Source: Hemicentrotus pulcherrimus
Taxonomy: Eukaryota > Echinodermata > Echinoidea > Camarodonta > Strongylocentrotidae
Reading direction: 5' to 3'
Length of the DNA: 64,000 bases
NCBI GenBank assembly: GCA_003118195.1
Contig: BEXV01000225.1
Location: forward strand, 125,641-189,640
The position numbers and the translations under genes were made by a program. Below, piece by piece: positions 35,901 through 43,459 of the stretch (position 1 is the stretch's first letter; each line of letters opens with the position of its first letter). The notes under the pieces are model-generated. The model was not told the DNA's origin and did no database searches. It saw nothing but the letters and a program-made list of their open reading frames with translations.

Positions 35901-37922
35901 AAAGACGGGCAATATCTCTAATTAAATTTTTTTAGAAAACGAATCTGGAAGACCTTTTATCGCTCAAGGTTGGGGGATTTCAGGCAGGAGGAAGGATCCA
36001 GGAAATTAATATTATTGCTTTCTCAGATTCTATCATTGAAGTTGATGGTTTGATTGGTGGAGATATCTTTAGGTTATATATCTCAAAATATATAAAAGCC
36101 AATTAAATGTTATCGATAGCACAAACAGTTTAGAAATTTTCTTGGGAGGAATGTGATTTTAGCAAAGCTCTTCAGAGATGAATTATTATTTTTTGTCAGG
36201 CTTTTGTCACAAACTTAATTTGTGAAGTTTAAGATTAGCAAGAAGCCAACAGCTTGATCTAAAAAGAATCCTTCTCCAATCACTTGCATTTACTTTTTAC
36301 TTTACAGTATCAATAACTTTTTGAAGACTTACGTTTTCATGTTTGATAACTATTTTGATTGTATGAATGAATATTAAAAAACGCTTTTAACAGTTCCAGA
36401 GTTAATTAATCTGGTTTATAAATCACTTCAATCTTGATTTTCTTTTCAGTGATCATCATCATCATCATTACCATTTTCATCATCACCATCATCATTACCA
36501 TTTTCATCATCACCATCAATATCATCACTACTCAATATTTTGATGAGATGTTGACTTACGAATGTGTTCTATTGGTAGATCTTCATCCCTTGCAAGTGCC
36601 CCTTCCTCAATGTAGCCATACATGCCTAGGAACTCCTTCATGGTGTCAGTTGCGTATGTCTTGACCGCCTCTAGCCCCTCCAGGTCATAGGGTGCACCTG
36701 GATCAGTCTGGCCATCCTTGCCCATCTTGGTTGACATCGGTGATGAAGGTGATGCAGAGGATTGAGATGGTTCTCCTTGCTCCTCCTGTTCCAGATCCTC
36801 CACATACTCGACCTGCTCTTCCTCCTCTTCCTCCTGCACCACGTGTCCTTGGTCCAGAGGACCAGTTTCCCTCATCTCCTCAAACTCTTGAGTCTCAGCT
36901 ATCCTCTCATCCCGCTCCTCAACCATCTTCACCAGTTCAGTCTTGCTTGGTCTGCCTCTCCGTCGCCGCGGTTTCCCTTCCAGGCCCTGAGCTGCTCTAC
37001 CACTCTCCTCCATGTCACAAACCACACCATTGGTTTCGAGTCCTTCCTCAATTTCAGTACCATTTTCATTGCACCAGCTGCGTTCAGCATACTCCATTAT
37101 TGCTCGGGGATCGTAGGAAGCCTTGTCGCCCACCACGTCCTCGTCTGAAAGCCCAGATTCATCATAAATAGGTACCTTACAGCTGTTGCGGGTGCGCAGT
37201 TCGTGTCCCGCAACCTTGTAAGGAGCAACCTCCGTCTCTTTGGAAGAAGCAGAAGGGTCATCATGTCCTACTTTATTGCCATTATTTGCCTTGTGATTAG
37301 TTGCATTTGTATAGGGGATATTTTGCATAGATATATTTTCATCATGGTTATGTTCCTGAGTAAATTCACTATCTGCTGTCTCTTCTTGCTCCTCCTCCCA
37401 CTGGTCTAGGCCATTGACTGGCTCGTCCTGGTGTGAACCAACCACGCCACTGTCCAGACTCTCATCGCAATCCTGAAAACTGTTTACCGAGCCATCGTCC
37501 CAATCCGAGGGACTATCCGCTTCCTGCGCGGCTACTCTTGTTGAGCGCTGCCGCGACTTTCTCTTGCTGGCACCACTGAGAACTTTAGGTGAGCTGCACC
37601 TGCTATCGTCACCGCCATTCCTCTCAATAAATCCCTTGTATTCCGGCAGTTCATCAGTGATGTAGCCATTGTTTTCCGTTGCCTGAACCATTGGAAGCTG
37701 TGCGCTGCAGTTGGGCGCAAAGTCGCCATTGTGAAACGTCTTGAGGTCAGAGCCGACGTCTGGCTGGAAGGCTTCCTGATCCTGGTGGTGGGCGTACCTG
37801 GGCGAGCCATTGTTACCTGGAAGGGTGGCCCCTGTGCAGGGCTCCTCCTGGGGTGGTAGCCCTGACAGGCCCTGTGACAGCTTGGCGCAGATAGCATCGA
37901 GCTTGAAAGTGGTCTTGAGCAT
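9285..37922 (-). CDS. CASZ1: CASZ1 / Castor zinc-finger transcription factor, complete CDS in 15 exons
   Basis: Join (minus): 37922-36560, 26352-26156, 25596-25222, 24628-24481, 23920-23197, 22678-22594, 21147-20983, 17738-17448, 17178-16372, 16134-15836, 15408-15286, 14066-13943, 13152-12964, 12477-12163, 10472-9285. Total 6393 nt, 2130 residues, all junctions in phase. Castor proteins are nuclear DNA-binding regulators, known in fly neuroblast timing and in vertebrate heart, retina and neural development. Seen in order: [11 protein letters not shown] near residue 6 (human LKLNAICAKLS), AT-hook RRRGRPSK about 316-325, EFLGMYGY about 427-434, coiled coil about 455-480, [10 protein letters not shown] and [10 protein letters not shown] about 682-719, alanine run about 785-802, fingers 1-4 about 940-1160, PxDL motifs 1347 and 1373, SUMO-type IKKE about 1462, fingers 5-8 about 1488-1747, fingers 9-11 in the last exon. 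Eleven fingers equal the long vertebrate form; the human protein is about 1759 residues, and the extra length is N-terminal and inter-finger. Confidence 0.95.
10501..10525. repeat. (GA)n microsatellite
   Basis: AG repeats about 30 bases beyond the exon 15 acceptor on the intron side; on the minus strand this is CT-rich and lies upstream of the branch region. Confidence 0.95.
10686..11205. mobile_element. 520-bp TA-flanked nonautonomous DNA transposon with imperfect TIRs
   Basis: The left end reads TACCGTTATAAACGG then TGTATAAACCACACC. The right end, read inward from 11205, is TACCGTAATTAGCGTTGTAT then TAACCGC. Both begin TACCGT and share (T)GTAT(A/T)AACC blocks. A second pair of related blocks is internal: GGTGCGGTTTATACACG at 10747 and GGTGCGGTTAATACACG at 11159. 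Outer TA on each side suits TA target duplication of the Tc1/mariner-pogo type. No transposase remains. It lies in the last CASZ1 intron. Confidence 0.65.
11068..11122 (+). tRNA. tRNA-Leu-derived fragment (5' half, not functional)
   Basis: GAAGGCCGCACGGTCTAAGG followed by CGCTGGCTTAGGATGCCAAT tracks the 5' half of tRNA-Leu: D arm with the A-box-like GGTCTAAGGCGCTGG, and an anticodon arm CTGGC/GCCAA with a 7-base loop. After about 11122 the match stops in AAATG and T runs; no variable arm, T arm or B box follows. It sits inside the DNA element and I read it as a tRNA pseudogene or a SINE head. Confidence 0.55.
11265..11922. mobile_element. Hairpin-ended repeat element with four 151-bp tandem units
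   Basis: Units start at 11328, 11479, 11630 and 11781 with GATACA(T/C)A(C/A)ATGA, exactly 151 bases apart; the last is cut short and runs into a GACGGAC-rich tail. The left end has the palindrome TTTTGACTGC/GCAGTCAAAA (11265-11286) and ATGCCTCCGCC. The right end is a hairpin of ATGCCTCCG and CGGAGGCAT type (11893-11922). The GGCGGAGGCAT ends resemble a repeat family that is common in marine invertebrates. Class uncertain; no coding capacity. Confidence 0.75.
11421..11748. promoter_or_regulatory. Three arrays of nuclear-receptor half-sites (DR1-like) inside the 151-bp units
   Basis: At 11421, 11572 and 11723 each unit carries TGACCTTTGACCT, a perfect direct repeat of the AGGTCA half-site (reverse strand) with one-base spacing, followed by TCGACCT and, in two units, TGTGACC. 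DR1 is the binding consensus of RXR heterodimers, HNF4 and COUP-TF. Function in this intron is inferred only. Confidence 0.4.
12163..12477 (-). CDS. CASZ1: CASZ1 coding exon 14 (finger 7, most of finger 8)
   Basis: The acceptor GTCTTTGATGTTGCAG and donor CTTCAG|GTGAGC bound 105 codons. It reads [40 protein letters not shown], then [20 protein letters not shown] and [17 protein letters not shown] with [11 protein letters not shown]. In finger 7 the human protein has WHIKKHEK where this has DHKSNEK, so the last zinc-binding His is missing. Finger 8 is complete once joined to exon 15. Confidence 0.92.
12964..13152 (-). CDS. CASZ1: CASZ1 coding exon 13 (end of finger 6, linker)
   Basis: The acceptor TTCTCCTCCTGTGCAG and donor CAAACG|GTGAGT bound 63 codons, phase 0. 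It reads [20 protein letters not shown] then [18 protein letters not shown]. With exon 12 the second cysteine pair becomes C-x9-C, wider than the usual C-x4-C. No other acceptor here restores the usual spacing in frame. Confidence 0.88.
13153..13942. repeat. CASZ1 intron filled by degenerate TTGAATT/GAATTGA repeat
   Basis: From about 13290 to 13720 the intron is a decayed run of GAATTGA, TTGAACT and TTGATTT-type words on a 5-7 base rhythm. At 13725-13775 it passes into GGGTTAGG/TTAGGG-like words, too irregular to be a telomeric tract. No coding signal. Confidence 0.7.
13943..14066 (-). CDS. CASZ1: CASZ1 coding exon 12 (start of finger 6)
   Basis: The acceptor is TTTTGACGACAG and the donor ATGTGG|GTAAGT; 124 nt. 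It reads [20 protein letters not shown] then [21 protein letters not shown]. The first cysteine pair is spaced C-x6-C, whereas other Castor fingers here use C-x3-C or C-x4-C. Confidence 0.88.
14391..14787. mobile_element. ~397-bp TIR element, copy 1 (MITE)
   Basis: The ends are inverted: AGGTAAAGACCAGT at the left and CTGGTCTTTATCT at the right. TTAA flanks both ends. The interior matches the copy at 41800-42178 throughout. No ORF. It lies in the CASZ1 intron between exons 11 and 12. Confidence 0.8.
14788..15285. other. Rest of CASZ1 intron 11
   Basis: AT-rich intron; a short TATATATGATATATA tract near 15120. I see no exon or RNA gene. Confidence 0.6.
15286..15408 (-). CDS. CASZ1: CASZ1 coding exon 11 (finger 5)
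   Basis: The acceptor TTTTTCCAATCTAG and donor ACAAG|GTATGT bound 123 nt, phase 2 at both ends. It reads [20 protein letters not shown] then [20 protein letters not shown]. The HYHCVV core matches human HFHCVVEECGALF. The last histidine of the finger comes from the YH that starts exon 12. Confidence 0.92.
15836..16134 (-). CDS. CASZ1: CASZ1 coding exon 10 (acidic linker, SUMO-type site)
   Basis: The acceptor is TTCTTGTGTAAAG and the donor AGAAG|GTTGGT; 299 nt, phase 0 in and phase 2 out. It is rich in Glu and Asp ([20 protein letters not shown]). It holds [14 protein letters not shown], where IKKE fits the SUMO consensus (human linker has VKPE and IKAE), and ends EAWQKYFRR, matching human EPWKVYLRRF ahead of finger 5. 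The donor is the weakest of the set but is fixed by phase and homology. Confidence 0.88.
16372..17178 (-). CDS. CASZ1: CASZ1 coding exon 9 (finger 4 and CtBP-type motifs)
   Basis: The acceptor is TTTGCATACAG and the donor TCACAG|GTAAGG; 269 codons, phase 0. It reads [40 protein letters not shown], then [12 protein letters not shown] and a long Ser/Ala-rich linker. Near the end are ERPMDLQ (residues 1347-1351) and ERPTDLS (1373-1377); PxDLS is the docking consensus for the co-repressor CtBP. The human linker carries a related SLDLTVK. Confidence 0.92.
17448..17738 (-). CDS. CASZ1: CASZ1 coding exon 8 (end of finger 2, finger 3)
   Basis: The acceptor TATCTCTCTACAG and donor CATGAG|GTAAGC bound 97 codons. 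It reads [20 protein letters not shown] then [12 protein letters not shown] and [19 protein letters not shown] and ends [10 protein letters not shown]. It is near identical to human CASZ1 at [19 protein letters not shown] and [14 protein letters not shown]. Confidence 0.94.
17739..20982. other. CASZ1 intron 7 (3.2 kb)
   Basis: No coding exon. It is notable for stacked homopolymers: T9 then G11 at 18376-18395, A10 then G10 at 18431-18450, G9 near 19400, T26 then G13 at 20116-20154, and G-rich strings at 20228-20240 and 20420-20462. Confidence 0.6.
20983..21147 (-). CDS. CASZ1: CASZ1 coding exon 7 (end of finger 1, start of finger 2)
   Basis: The acceptor is AATCCAACAG and the donor TGCAG|GTAAAC; 55 codons, phase 0. 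It reads [20 protein letters not shown] then [15 protein letters not shown] and ends THYHCMQ. Human has [20 protein letters not shown] and [15 protein letters not shown], so this is among the best conserved stretches. Confidence 0.93.
21335..21383. repeat. (CT)n-rich tract
   Basis: CTCTCTCTCTCTCT interrupted by TTC and AAT in the CASZ1 intron between exons 6 and 7. Confidence 0.85.
22594..22678 (-). CDS. CASZ1: CASZ1 coding exon 6 (finger 1, first half)
   Basis: The acceptor GCCCCTGTGCAG and donor TTTGCT|GTAAGT bound 85 nt. It reads [20 protein letters not shown] then LDKDCKFA, matching human CAYQYREHYHCLDPECNYQ. It supplies the four cysteines and first histidine of finger 1; the histidine end is in exon 7. 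Confidence 0.92.
23176..23205. repeat. 15-bp perfect tandem duplication of a CASZ1 splice donor
   Basis: TCATACCTGGCTATG occurs twice back to back (23176-23190, 23191-23205). On the minus strand each copy holds GCCAG|GTATGA. Because the unit is 15 bases, both donors leave the frame intact. Confidence 0.95.
23197..23920 (-). CDS. CASZ1: CASZ1 coding exon 5 (SKY motifs, alanine run)
   Basis: The acceptor is a long T tract ending ACAG. The exon reads [20 protein letters not shown] then [12 protein letters not shown], an alanine run of about 15, then [20 protein letters not shown], and ends [10 protein letters not shown]. Three related SKY/SNY motifs across exons 4-5 parallel the repeated SKYD motifs of human CASZ1. 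Two donors 15 bases apart are possible. The first (exon end 23197) gives [14 protein letters not shown], matching human KYIARFSGSQHCG; the second (exon end 23182) inserts YDIAR. Confidence 0.9.
24210..24495. repeat. Exact 143-bp tandem duplication spanning a CASZ1 splice donor
   Basis: Bases 24210-24352 and 24353-24495 are identical by eye across all 143 positions. The unit contains the 3' end of exon 4, its donor and the first part of the intron. On the minus strand the junction creates CTGTCTTTCTTTTCAG, a strong acceptor-like string, just ahead of 13 bases of copied exon and the copied donor (24350-24338). Identity this high means a very recent event or an assembly error. Confidence 0.9.
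24481..24628 (-). CDS. CASZ1: CASZ1 coding exon 4 (first SKY motif)
   Basis: The acceptor CTCTTGAAAAG is weak in its last bases but gives the right phase. The exon reads [20 protein letters not shown] and ends [16 protein letters not shown] with donor GCAG|GTAAAG (phase 1). Human CASZ1 has [16 protein letters not shown] at the matching place. Its last 15 bases and donor lie in an exact 143-bp tandem duplication, so a second copy of the donor sits in the intron at 24337. Confidence 0.87.
25222..25596 (-). CDS. CASZ1: CASZ1 coding exon 3 (Q/H-rich linker)
   Basis: The acceptor TTCTATTTAACAG and donor GAGGGCAAG|GTATGC bound 125 codons, phase 0 at both ends. It starts [17 protein letters not shown], has [20 protein letters not shown] (helical), a histidine-rich run HRHHHRHH, and ends HLEGK. 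No clear vertebrate counterpart, so this is a lineage-variable linker between the N-terminal motifs and the SKY motifs. Confidence 0.83.
26156..26352 (-). CDS. CASZ1: CASZ1 coding exon 2 (coiled-coil segment)
   Basis: The acceptor TTTTTATCATGTACAG and donor CCTAAG|GTAGAC bound 197 nt (2 + 65 codons), which takes phase 1 in and leaves phase 0. The product reads (R)[19 protein letters not shown] then [10 protein letters not shown], a charged heptad-like helix, followed by a loose acidic tail. It has no ORF longer than its exon, and is placed by splice signals plus phase fit with exon 1. Confidence 0.85.
26860..26908. repeat. (TCA)n trinucleotide repeat
   Basis: About 16 CAT/TCA units; the poly-Ser and poly-His ORFs over it are artefacts. 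Confidence 0.97.
31521..31926. other. Assembly gap (406 N)
   Basis: Unknown sequence inside the large CASZ1 intron. The flank before it (AGCAGCGCCAGATCGACG) is richer in GC than the surroundings, so the missing part may be GC-rich. Exon phases across this intron are already complete, so no CDS is required here. Confidence 1.
33117..33486. promoter_or_regulatory. Cluster of RFX X-box-like sites in the large CASZ1 intron
   Basis: Four X-box-like strings occur in 370 bases: GTTGCCATGGCTTC (33117), GAAACCACGGCAAC (33310), CTCCATGGCAAC (33409) and GTTACCAAGGCAAT (33473). The RFX consensus is GTNRCC, 0-3 bases, RGYAAC. Each site has at least one good half. The surrounding sequence is of mixed composition. 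Regulatory role inferred. Confidence 0.4.
34211..34357. repeat. Diverged tandem duplication, ~82-bp period
   Basis: Copy 1 at 34211-34275 and copy 2 at 34292-34357 share CCATGCCAAC(C/T)GCACCAAAC and CAATAAAGTCTCTTTTTGAGG with a few changes; a G run separates them. Confidence 0.85.
35077..35090. promoter_or_regulatory. Perfect palindromic X-box (RFX site)
   Basis: GTTGCCATGGCAAC is a full inverted X-box, 1.6 kb from the cluster above and still inside the same intron. A single half-type site CACCATGGCAAC also lies at 54059. Confidence 0.45.
35222..35345. repeat. CT-rich low-complexity tract
   Basis: CTCTCTTTCT-type repeats ending in C-rich words. The long Ser/Leu ORFs across it are composition artefacts. 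Confidence 0.9.
36449..36535. repeat. (CAT)n-rich tract close to the CASZ1 exon 1 donor
   Basis: Interrupted ATCATCATC and CATTTTCATCATCACC units, 25-110 bases inside the intron beyond the exon 1 donor. Confidence 0.9.
36560..37922 (-). CDS. CASZ1: CASZ1 coding exon 1 (N-terminus, AT-hook)
   Basis: The frame has a TGA at 37970-37968, and the first ATG (37922-37920) sits in an ideal context, ACCACCATGC, so this start is well supported. The product opens [17 protein letters not shown], the N-terminal motif shared with vertebrate CASZ1, whose N-terminus is tied to nuclear import and co-repressor contact. It then holds a serine- and acid-rich stretch, KRKSRQRS (possible nuclear signal), the AT-hook RRRGRPSK, a glutamate run, and [15 protein letters not shown] near the end (human YAASTMTEFLGMFGY). 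The donor is ACATTC|GTAAGT, phase 1. Confidence 0.93.
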
Positions 37923-37971
37923 GGTGGTGATGTGAGAGGCAGACAGGACTGCACTGGGCGAGGTCACTCAT
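37813..37971 (-). promoter_or_regulatory. Upstream ORF overlapping the CASZ1 start codon, out of frame
   Basis: An ATG at 37971 opens 52 codons and stops at TAA 37815-37813, about 100 bases past the CASZ1 ATG. It is offset by 49 bases from the main ATG, hence in another frame. It encodes [20 protein letters not shown] and then a basic tail. Ribosomes that use it would skip the main start, so it could damp CASZ1 translation. Its ATG context (ATCCATGAG) is weaker than that of the main ATG. The role is inferred. Confidence 0.5.
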
Positions 37972-38002
37972 GGATCACTCACTTAGTTACTGCTTCATAT
38001 TT
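37923..38002 (-). other. CASZ1: CASZ1 5' UTR part of exon 1, with an upstream acceptor
   Basis: Reading the minus strand, TTGCTTATTTCCACAG ends at 38003 and is a good acceptor, so at least one 5' noncoding exon probably lies further upstream. The leader holds a 3-codon uORF (ATG at 37998, then AAG CAG TAA) and a longer overlapping uORF from 37971. Confidence 0.6.
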
Positions 38003-41000
38003 CTGTGGAAATAAGCAAACAGATTAAACCATTTGAAGGAAATATTTCTCTGATACATCTGAATCAAACCATCAATATAAATAAAATCTTGTTATGATAC
38101 GGAAACATAAAATTTACAGGCATACCTGTTTCTAAAGGTTGGATAAATTGATAAAACATATTAATAATGTTCATATACATAACAAAATGACTTCCTTTCA
38201 CTACATTTCTAACCGTAACATCTATACAACTTAAAAACTTGAAATAAAGAATATAGCTCAAAAGTCACATATCAAAATCAAGAAAATAAAATTCTGTTGA
38301 AACCTTCACCCATCAATCATGTTCTATTCACTTCAACTACATATCCTTTGTTATCACTAAACTCCTCCCAGTTCGAAGAGCCATCAGATCGAGGTATCCT
38401 CTTTCTACAAAATCTTACTTTAATTACATTGTCTTCACAAGAAATATTCTTGTGATTAAATGACAAAATAAAGAAGAATGTTATGGGAAAACTGTTGAAA
38501 ATCACATTATTTGCTCTACAAGATTCCTAGCGCTCCTCGATTCCAAAGGGCTTAGGTTCATTTTCTTCTCAAAATTTTCCAAAACAGTTTGGATATTTAA
38601 AAACATCAAAGCACTTAAATATCAGAACAATGAAAGATAAGATAAGTATTGTAGTTTTCAGTTACATTTTTGTAATCTTGCTTTTGACTTCATAGCCAAC
38701 ATTTAAACTATCCTGAACTCATCTCTCTCTCTCTCTTTCTCTCCTTTTCTATCTCATTTTTTTCTCTTTGTTATTTGTTTTTGAATATGGAGAATGTAGA
38801 AAAGAGTGAGAAACATGAAGAGTTAGAAAATGGAACAGAGAGACTTCCCCTAATGACCTCAATACACTTCATCACAAATAACTGTCTGTCTATCTCTCGT
38901 TCTTTCTCTTTCACTCACATATCATCCACAATTTCTACCCAAATTTGTCCAAATATAGGAAATCTACAACCCACAAAAGTAGAGAAGTCTGTCATCATGA
39001 GCATTCCACTGAGATTATTCACCAAGCCTTCTAATATCCCCCACCAATGACTGGCTGAGCATTGTTTCTACCTTCAAACAAGATGCTTTGATTCATATTT
39101 TCCTCCAACATTTTCCCAATATGATACATTCATCTTTGTGAAAACAGACAAGGCACGACTAACTGAGAAGAAGATTCAGGTGGAGATGGGGTGGAGGTGA
39201 GATGGGTAGGGGGGGGGGGGGGTTGGGTCTGGTGGTAAATCCGTAGTGTAATGAACACCCCCGAAGAAGTCCCATGCGTTGGATTTAGCCAGATTGGGAG
39301 TTTAATGCAAGGAGCCTAGCTAGGAGATGACAAACACACACACACACATTGTCATTTCGGATAAGGTCCATGACAATCTCTCTACTTCTAAAATATGATA
39401 CCACAAATTGATGGTGTCTATGGGAATATCCTAGGACAATGCACAGATAAAGGTAGTACTGGTATAATTTTTAAACAATAACATCTTTACCATCACTACC
39501 AGCATCATCATCATTCACCACAATCATCACTTCTTCTTAATCATTGACACCTATATCTCCAGAAAAGCAAATTGAAACCTCACTGACTTATGTCATTATC
39601 AAAACAAAAATATTATCAACAGTATCGATCATATTATATTAAAGCCATTTCTACATGTATATGTATCAAAATGTACCATCATAGTACAATTATCATGATC
39701 TCTATTTTGTTTAAACTCTAAGCATCTGTTTTTATACAGTGAACCTTGGGTCTACTGAAAGACTGGTGAGTCTCCTTCTTTTGTATGACAATGTATGAAG
39801 TGAGTACGCTATTAAGACTACTACTACATGTACCAACATTGACAAACTCATCACCAGTCGCTAGTATTTGCAATATTGCGATGGGCTCTTTATCAAGAAG
39901 GACCAAGAGCTAGTTGGATAAGGCAAGGAATGTGTATGAGGAGGTTAAGAGTTCAGACGAGCAAGACAAATCACAGAGTGGTACGTTCTTAACGCTGGTA
40001 AAGAAACGTGACTCTGAACGATGATGAGGATGATTGCTAGATCTAAATGAATGTCCATTCTGACACCGCTGATAGTGCACTGATGGATATAAACAGGAAT
40101 GGCAGATTCAAATTGAAGATGACATCGGTGGTAATGGATGAGAAATGCAAATTATATAGAAAGTGAAAGTTTCTCTTTTAAAAAAAATCTAGTCTACATG
40201 TACATAGCAATCATATTAATCAAACCAATTTATACTTTTTACGTAAAATTTACCTTGATTATTTCAGGAAACATGAACTTTTTAGAAATTACCGATGGAC
40301 GATAATCAATGTTACAATATCAAATATCTTAATATTATAATTTAGCAGGAAATAACCTGAAGTACAAGTAGTTAATTTAGGTATCTCATCTGGTATGTAA
40401 ATTTCACACCTTCTGTTTGCAGGCAAGCAGGAGAGGAAAGCTTTTTCTTGAAGTAAGTACATGTATTATAGGAAAATTTAAAAAACTGTGTAAGCAGACA
40501 GAAAGGTCAATGCGCGCTCAGAGAAAATGGTTAAAATCTAAGAAATCATAAGTGTTTAAAAGACGGAAGCTCTTGATAAGATTCTAGAGGAGGTGGAGGC
40601 TGGCTACTAATTCAGCTCTAGTTTGCCCAAATCAGAGATTGACGTCAATGTATCTAACATGCCTCCTGGCTATGCTAGCTGAATAGAGAGAGAATGGCCG
40701 GGTGAGAGGATGGGAATTACTATACATCGACACACCGTTGTACTTATCCCACACACAAACACAGAGGGATGCAGGCGCACAACATTGGTAGTCTACAGCT
40801 GAGACCTCAGAAGGGGATTTTAAGGTACAAAGCGCTACAGTCTTGGCAAAGACTACCAGTCCAAAACATACACAGGAGTAGGAAGAGATTTCAGCTACGA
40901 AAAGCTGTGAATAAAGATGGTGAAAAGCTCAAACAAACCCTGAAAAATGGACAAAATATCAAACAATTGCTCAAGCCAAGGAAGTAACTGTTTCTACAAA

Positions 41001-41799
41001 CATCCCCCTTCCCTTATATCCCATGTGATCAAAATAAGAGGAATTTCTACATTGAAAACTACTCTCAAATTCACAACTTGGTTGATAATGCATCTATGTC
41101 TGACTTGTTTTCTTGACATATAAACACAACCAATCATTTATAGAATGAATGAAATATACCAAAAAGGTTTGAATATCCAGACTATCCTCACAATCGTAGA
41201 TTATAAAGGTAGTCACACGTTCTCCAAGGGCTGTAACCATAAATGGTATATCAAAAATTGCTATCTCTCTTTCCCCGATTATAATGCTCTCACTCTGGAA
41301 GTTCGGAGGACGACAGTTCAGTGGGACAGCTAAAAAACGTTTGAGGTGAACTGGCTGTTAATCACTTCACTTTCAATTCTATAGCTGAACATCATGAATA
41401 CAAATCAATGAGTAATGCCTAGAACATTATAATGACCCAGTGATGTGCAAAATATTGAAGCAACCAAGGAGTTCACCACCATATATTAGTGGGCTTATGT
41501 GCAGTAAAGGCTAAAGAGGTTGCACTTGAAAAGAAATTCATTTAAAAATATAGTTATTCATTCCTCTATACTTATTTTTAGTGAAATTGGAATTGCAGAG
41601 AAGGTGACAAAAAGTTGGTCAGAGTATGAGATCAGATTTATATCCAAAATAATTCTTATCATGGAAAAATACACTTTTAAGCTTTTCTTTTTATTTAGAT
41701 GGGTGACATGTCATTTTATTATACTGTCAAATATCAAGCTGATTAAGTCTACGTTTTCATAATCCTGATTTTAAAAAATAAATAAAAAAATACAATTTA

Positions 41800-42178
41800 A
41801 GGTAAAGACCAGTATTGGAAACACCCCAATTTAAAAAAATTAAATGGAAGCTCTCATTACCAATCATGTGAAAGAATATGTTTTGACTATTAATACATCA
41901 TGATAAAAAATTTGCCAAGAAACCGCCTACTAATTCATATATTTGGTAAATTGGTTTCTCTCATTGAGTCTCATGGTCTGTGAGAGATACAGGGTAGTCC
42001 CATATACATCTTTCTGTGTATAGTGCTTGTAACTTTACAAAGAATTGGCCAAATTTCTTATCATTTTGATGATTCCAGAACCTTGCAGATGCTAGATGCT
42101 AGATGATCAACCTTTTCTGATTGATTCAACAACGTTTCTTTCACAATGCAATCGCATGACCATTTCTGGTCTTTACCT
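41800..42178. mobile_element. ~379-bp TIR element, copy 2 (MITE)
   Basis: Same family and orientation as 14391-14787. It begins GGTAAAGACCAGTATTGGAA and ends CTGGTCTTTACC. Interior landmarks shared with copy 1 include TACCAATCATGTGAAAGAAT, CATATACATCTTTCTGTG and CACAATGCAATCGCATGACC. It lacks about 18 bases in the middle and has a small GATGCTA duplication near 42088. Confidence 0.85.
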
Positions 42179-43459
42179 TTGATAAACGCAAGTTTGACAT
42201 CCTATAAATTGAAAGTAAAAAATTCATTAAAGTATTTCCAATATTATTTACCCAAAATGTATTCAGTGCATTCAAATATCATATTCATTTGTCAAAACTC
42301 TTTCTTGATACCATCTGCATCTGCTAATAGTCTAAAGAGTATTAAGTCTATGCAGAGGCCTAAGTACAAAATTGAATGCCCTTTTGGCTCTCAGGAAAAG
42401 ATATCCATTCAAAAACATTGCAAGTAGCATCTCAACACTAGCACAAAGGCTTGACATTGATCTCTTCATTCATTTATTCATGCATTCGACAGAGTCTGTG
42501 CACCAGACTACCTTTCATCACAGAAGTACATCCTGACAGCTTCATACAGGAAGTACAAGTATGTAGGTCAAAGGTGAATGACCCTGGGTCACTACCTATT
42601 GTCGAGGATCAAAGAGTGTGTTGACATGTGTCTAGGTACATGTATGTATGTTTTGTGGAGGTACTCTGTGAGTTCATGTGAATTGACTTCTTGACAAATT
42701 GTGGCCAAGTGCGGGCCAACCCCCTTGAGGAATAGACTTGTAACTAGGCACAAGACATCAAGAGCAGGGTTTAAGAGCCTACTACATGTATGACTACATG
42801 TGTGTAACTAAAATTAGGTTTTGCAAAACATTTATTTTTAGGAGAAAATTTACTTCCTCAAATCTTCCAAAGACTGAATGTGTGACAGTAATTTTACTAT
42901 GAAAATTACTGCTGAACAGGATGAACTTGGGATAAACTTTTTAAAGAATAAAACTCAACTTCTTGAAATGCAGGTAACATTTACATCTGAACTTTCAGAT
43001 TCCTCAATAATTCTATAGAGCTTTCAGAAATGTTTCTATAATAAAGCAGTTCTTTTTACGTTTGAAGTTCCTTTCACATGAAATATAATCTTGTTAATAC
43101 TCTAGCACGCCATTGATTGCAAGACTCTCATATTGCCAGAGTGCATTCAATATATATGGCATTAACCTTCATAGATCTACAAACAAATTTCACAGAAGAA
43201 TCCTGAAATAACATTGCACAAGGTACAAATTTGCAATGTCAACAGATACTTATGACTACGTCACATACGTCACCCCACTGCAATCAGACCATAATAAACA
43301 CACAGTACATACATCATGACAGCACGCACAACAATATGATAACTGGGTATATACTTTGAAATTGCGACACACAATATACAAAGAACCCTTCATATCATCT
43401 ATCGCTTTCAAAACAATATTCCTTTCACTGCGCATTCCTCGCACGGGACTCATATTTTT

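Larger units (their letters stand above)
26353..36559. other. Largest CASZ1 intron (about 10.2 kb), with one assembly gap
   Basis: No internal coding exon is supported. Long stretches between about 27560-27960, 29170-29700, 30060-30780 and 32340-32600 have mixed base composition with few simple repeats and some CpG, unlike the surrounding AT-rich DNA, and are the best places to look for enhancers. A small repeated motif (TCAAATCAAACTTTCAT and/or CAAAATGAGTTAAA) recurs near 30832, 31067 and 31199. A cluster of X-box-like sites lies at 33117-33486. Confidence 0.55.

Noticed and set aside
37532..37954. 140-codon - ORF overlapping CASZ1 exon 1
   Set aside because: Other frame of exon 1; the CASZ1 frame carries the conserved motifs and the right splice phase.
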